Origin: Microvenator marinus
Lineage (GTDB): Bacteria > Myxococcota_A > Bradymonadia > Bradymonadales > Bradymonadaceae
Length of the DNA stretch: 64,000 bases
Direction of reading: 5' to 3'
Assembly: GCF_007993755.1 (NCBI RefSeq)
Contig: NZ_CP042467.1
Coordinates: 2,752,001-2,816,000, forward strand
Each line of letters starts with the position of its first letter. The stretch's first letter is position 1. The translations under genes and the position numbers were made by a program. Shown piece by piece: positions 62,624 to 64,000 of the stretch. The notes beneath the pieces are model-generated. The model saw only the letters and a program-made list of their open reading frames with translations. It did not search any database and was not told the DNA's origin.

Positions 62624-64000
62624 TTCGCCACCTGTTCCACGAGGTACGCTCCCGTGTTGACGGACTCCTCGATCTCCCCGCACATGCGCATCGTGGCGCC
62701 AAAGTAGGCGTTATCGATCTTGCCTTCTTCCTGAATCCACGAGGCGCCACGGTTGTTGAAGGCCATCGGGCAATGGGCCAACGCGAGTGATTTTTCGGTG
62801 GGATTCCCAAAGATTTTGAGAAGTCGTTCGATGGCTGCGCTCATCGGCTCAAACGGCGCGCGTGCGCCCTCGAGCGTAGTGGAGTTCCCGAGTGAACGCG
62901 CGGAGTAGAGGAGTTCATCACGGACGGATTTCCACGCCGCCGCGAAAAGCTGACGGTCGGCATTCCCCATGCCGATGGCCTCAACGGCATTGAGCATCGT
63001 CTGGTTGGCGGCGATCGCATCGGAGTGGGAATCTTCAGCCAGCGCCTTTTGAATCTGGAGATAGGCGTCTACTACCGCGGCGAGCTGGGTCTTTTCGTCG
63101 GCGTTGATTTCGACCACGTCGTCGAGCGGGTTCTCTTGCGTATCGTCGGCATAGGACATCATGCTCAACCCCCCCCGGATCTGCAGATCCGCATCGAGCG
63201 CAAACGCACCGTGAATCACCACGCGCTCAGCCTCTTGAAGCCCGGCCACAACCGGGTAGACCGAGCCCATTTTGGGGCCCAGACGCACCTCACGGGAGGC
63301 GTAGGTAGGGACGTCCCGACCTGGCACCTCCACGTAAACGATGCTGCGGCGGCCGGTGAAAATTGGGGCCGTTTCGGGAATCACGAGAGGAGCCGCGCCA
63401 TCGCCGGAGCGCTCCACGGAGGCCTGAGCATACATGCCGGGCAGGAGTCGGCCGTCTGGGTTCTGGACTTCGACTCGGACCTTCGCCACACGGCGGCTCG
63501 CGTCGAGCACGGGATCGATGAATGCGATCTCGCCCTCATAAGCTTCCGGCAGACCATTGAACTCCAGTTTGACCCGTTGGCCGAGCTCCAGAAGTGCGAG
63601 GTCGGCCTCGTAGGCTTCGAGCTGGACCCAGACCGTGTTTAAGTTTGAAAGCTCGTAGAGCGGCTGTCCGGCACTGATATACGAGCCTTCCGCGGCGAGC
63701 CTCTCCACAACGGTACCCGCAAACGGGCTTCGAATCTGAATCTGCGTTCTAGGACTCGACTCGCCCTCCATCTTCTGAATCTCTGTGTCAGGGACGCCAA
63801 GTAACCTGAGCTTGGTGCGCGCCGCCTCGAGCGTGGTTTGCGCACCGCGCCGCGCCAGATCCGAAGCATCTTTGAGCCCCTCGACCTGCGCACGCGCCAC
63901 AACAAGCTCACGATGCGCGGCATAAACCTCCGGACTATAGAGCGTGGCAATCGTCTGGCCTCGCCGGATTTTCTGACCGGTCACTGTGACGTGGAGTTTG
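62620..64000 (-). CDS. cusB: CusB-type periplasmic adaptor (cut by window edge)
   Basis: Partial; the start lies beyond the right edge, and in frame the sequence continues upstream as KLHVTVTGQKIRRGQ. It has the adaptor layout: barrel-sandwich pieces (GQTIATLYSPEV; IRSPFAGTVVERLAAEGSYI), a coiled-coil hairpin, beta-barrel and membrane-proximal domains (YVEVPGRDVPTYASREVRLG). The C-terminal about 130 residues are a DUF3347 domain (CPMAFNNRGASWIQ, MRMCGEI). DUF3347 is known from copper-related adaptors and contributes Cys/Met ligands. It overlaps cusA by 4 bases. Confidence 0.9.
   Translation of the reverse strand, partial: KLHVTVTGQKIRRGQTIATLYSPEVYAAHRELVVARAQVEGLKDASDLARRGAQTTLEAARTKLRLLGVPDTEIQKMEGESSPRTQIQIRSPFAGTVVERLAAEGSYISAGQPLYELSNLNTVWVQLEAYEADLALLELGQRVKLEFNGLPEAYEGEIAFIDPVLDASRRVAKVRVEVQNPDGRLLPGMYAQASVERSGDGAAPLVIPETAPIFTGRRSIVYVEVPGRDVPTYASREVRLGPKMGSVYPVVAGLQEAERVVIHGAFALDADLQIRGGLSMMSYADDTQENPLDDVVEINADEKTQLAAVVDAYLQIQKALAEDSHSDAIAANQTMLNAVEAIGMGNADRQLFAAAWKSVRDELLYSARSLGNSTTLEGARAPFEPMSAAIERLLKIFGNPTEKSLALAHCPMAFNNRGASWIQEEGKIDNAYFGATMRMCGEIEESVNTGAYLVEQVAK

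Noticed and set aside
1-64000. tRNA, rRNA, CRISPR, phage or insertion-sequence features
   Set aside because: I scanned for cloverleaf-like clusters, regularly spaced direct repeats, integrases and transposases and saw none.

Overview
The window reads as an ordinary chromosomal stretch of a moderately GC-rich, diderm, predatory- or myxobacteria-like bacterium. The inference is Myxococcota, most likely the Bradymonadales or a relative. The basis is the large number of lipoproteins with a clear lipobox, secreted Cys-rich proteins with MopE-like DNDCDG metal loops, an RCC1 lipoprotein, a MYXO-CTERM-like sorting tail, a GltJ/AgmX-like zinc-ribbon plus GYF protein, and several HEAT/TPR giants. I see no rRNA, tRNA, CRISPR, phage or transposase. 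Genes are densely packed, with many ATGA/GTGA start-stop overlaps and several convergent tail-to-tail overlaps.

Layout. 0.1-6 kb: a divergent pair of secreted proteins (7-bladed RCC1 lipoprotein; Cys-rich MopE-like giant), then a B12-binding radical SAM enzyme. 7.6-15 kb (minus): a lidless Hsp70, a pseudo-receiver/J-domain/TPR protein, and a GltJ-like zinc ribbon-GYF-TM-TPR protein, which may form a co-chaperone and scaffold set. 15-20 kb: HAD phosphatase and RsuA-type pseudouridine synthase, a lipoprotein, a four-TM protein with a triplicated RFDEL module, and an OPA-family MFS transporter. 20.4-26.4 kb: a noncoding stretch with a sigma-54-like promoter and a strong terminator (sRNA or attenuator), CCA-adding enzyme, and a 1405-residue protein that looks like two secreted proteins fused head to tail. 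26.4-35 kb (minus): RlmI-type methyltransferase, HEAT protein, MBL hydrolase, M1 aminopeptidase, alpha/alpha-toroid protein. 35-41.5 kb: S41 protease with long C-terminal extensions, MBL hydrolase with MutS-like ATPase, and a swapped-hairpin (AbrB-like) protein. 41.5-48.3 kb: lipoprotein GH13 debranching enzyme, DUF2200, TPR/membrane protein, very long pentapeptide-repeat protein, small membrane protein, YaeQ.

48.4-56.1 kb is the most interesting block. Six same-strand genes encode two OB-fold-like lipoproteins, an outer-membrane beta-barrel, an LTD lipoprotein, a phospholipase D-fold lipoprotein that has lost both HKD motifs, and, translationally coupled to it, a PLD lipoprotein with both HKD motifs intact plus a C-terminal LTD. 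OB-fold and LTD modules are known companions of extracellular nucleases. I therefore propose a surface system that cleaves phosphodiesters (extracellular DNA or phospholipid) and takes up products through the barrel. This is inference.

56-64 kb (minus): a copper/silver-type RND efflux operon (CusB with DUF3347, cut by the window edge; CusA; a His-rich lipoprotein with a heavy-metal-binding domain), then dihydrolipoamide dehydrogenase and a tandem universal stress protein. Starts were moved inward from the longest reading frame where a Shine-Dalgarno sequence, a signal peptide or a stop overlap supports it.
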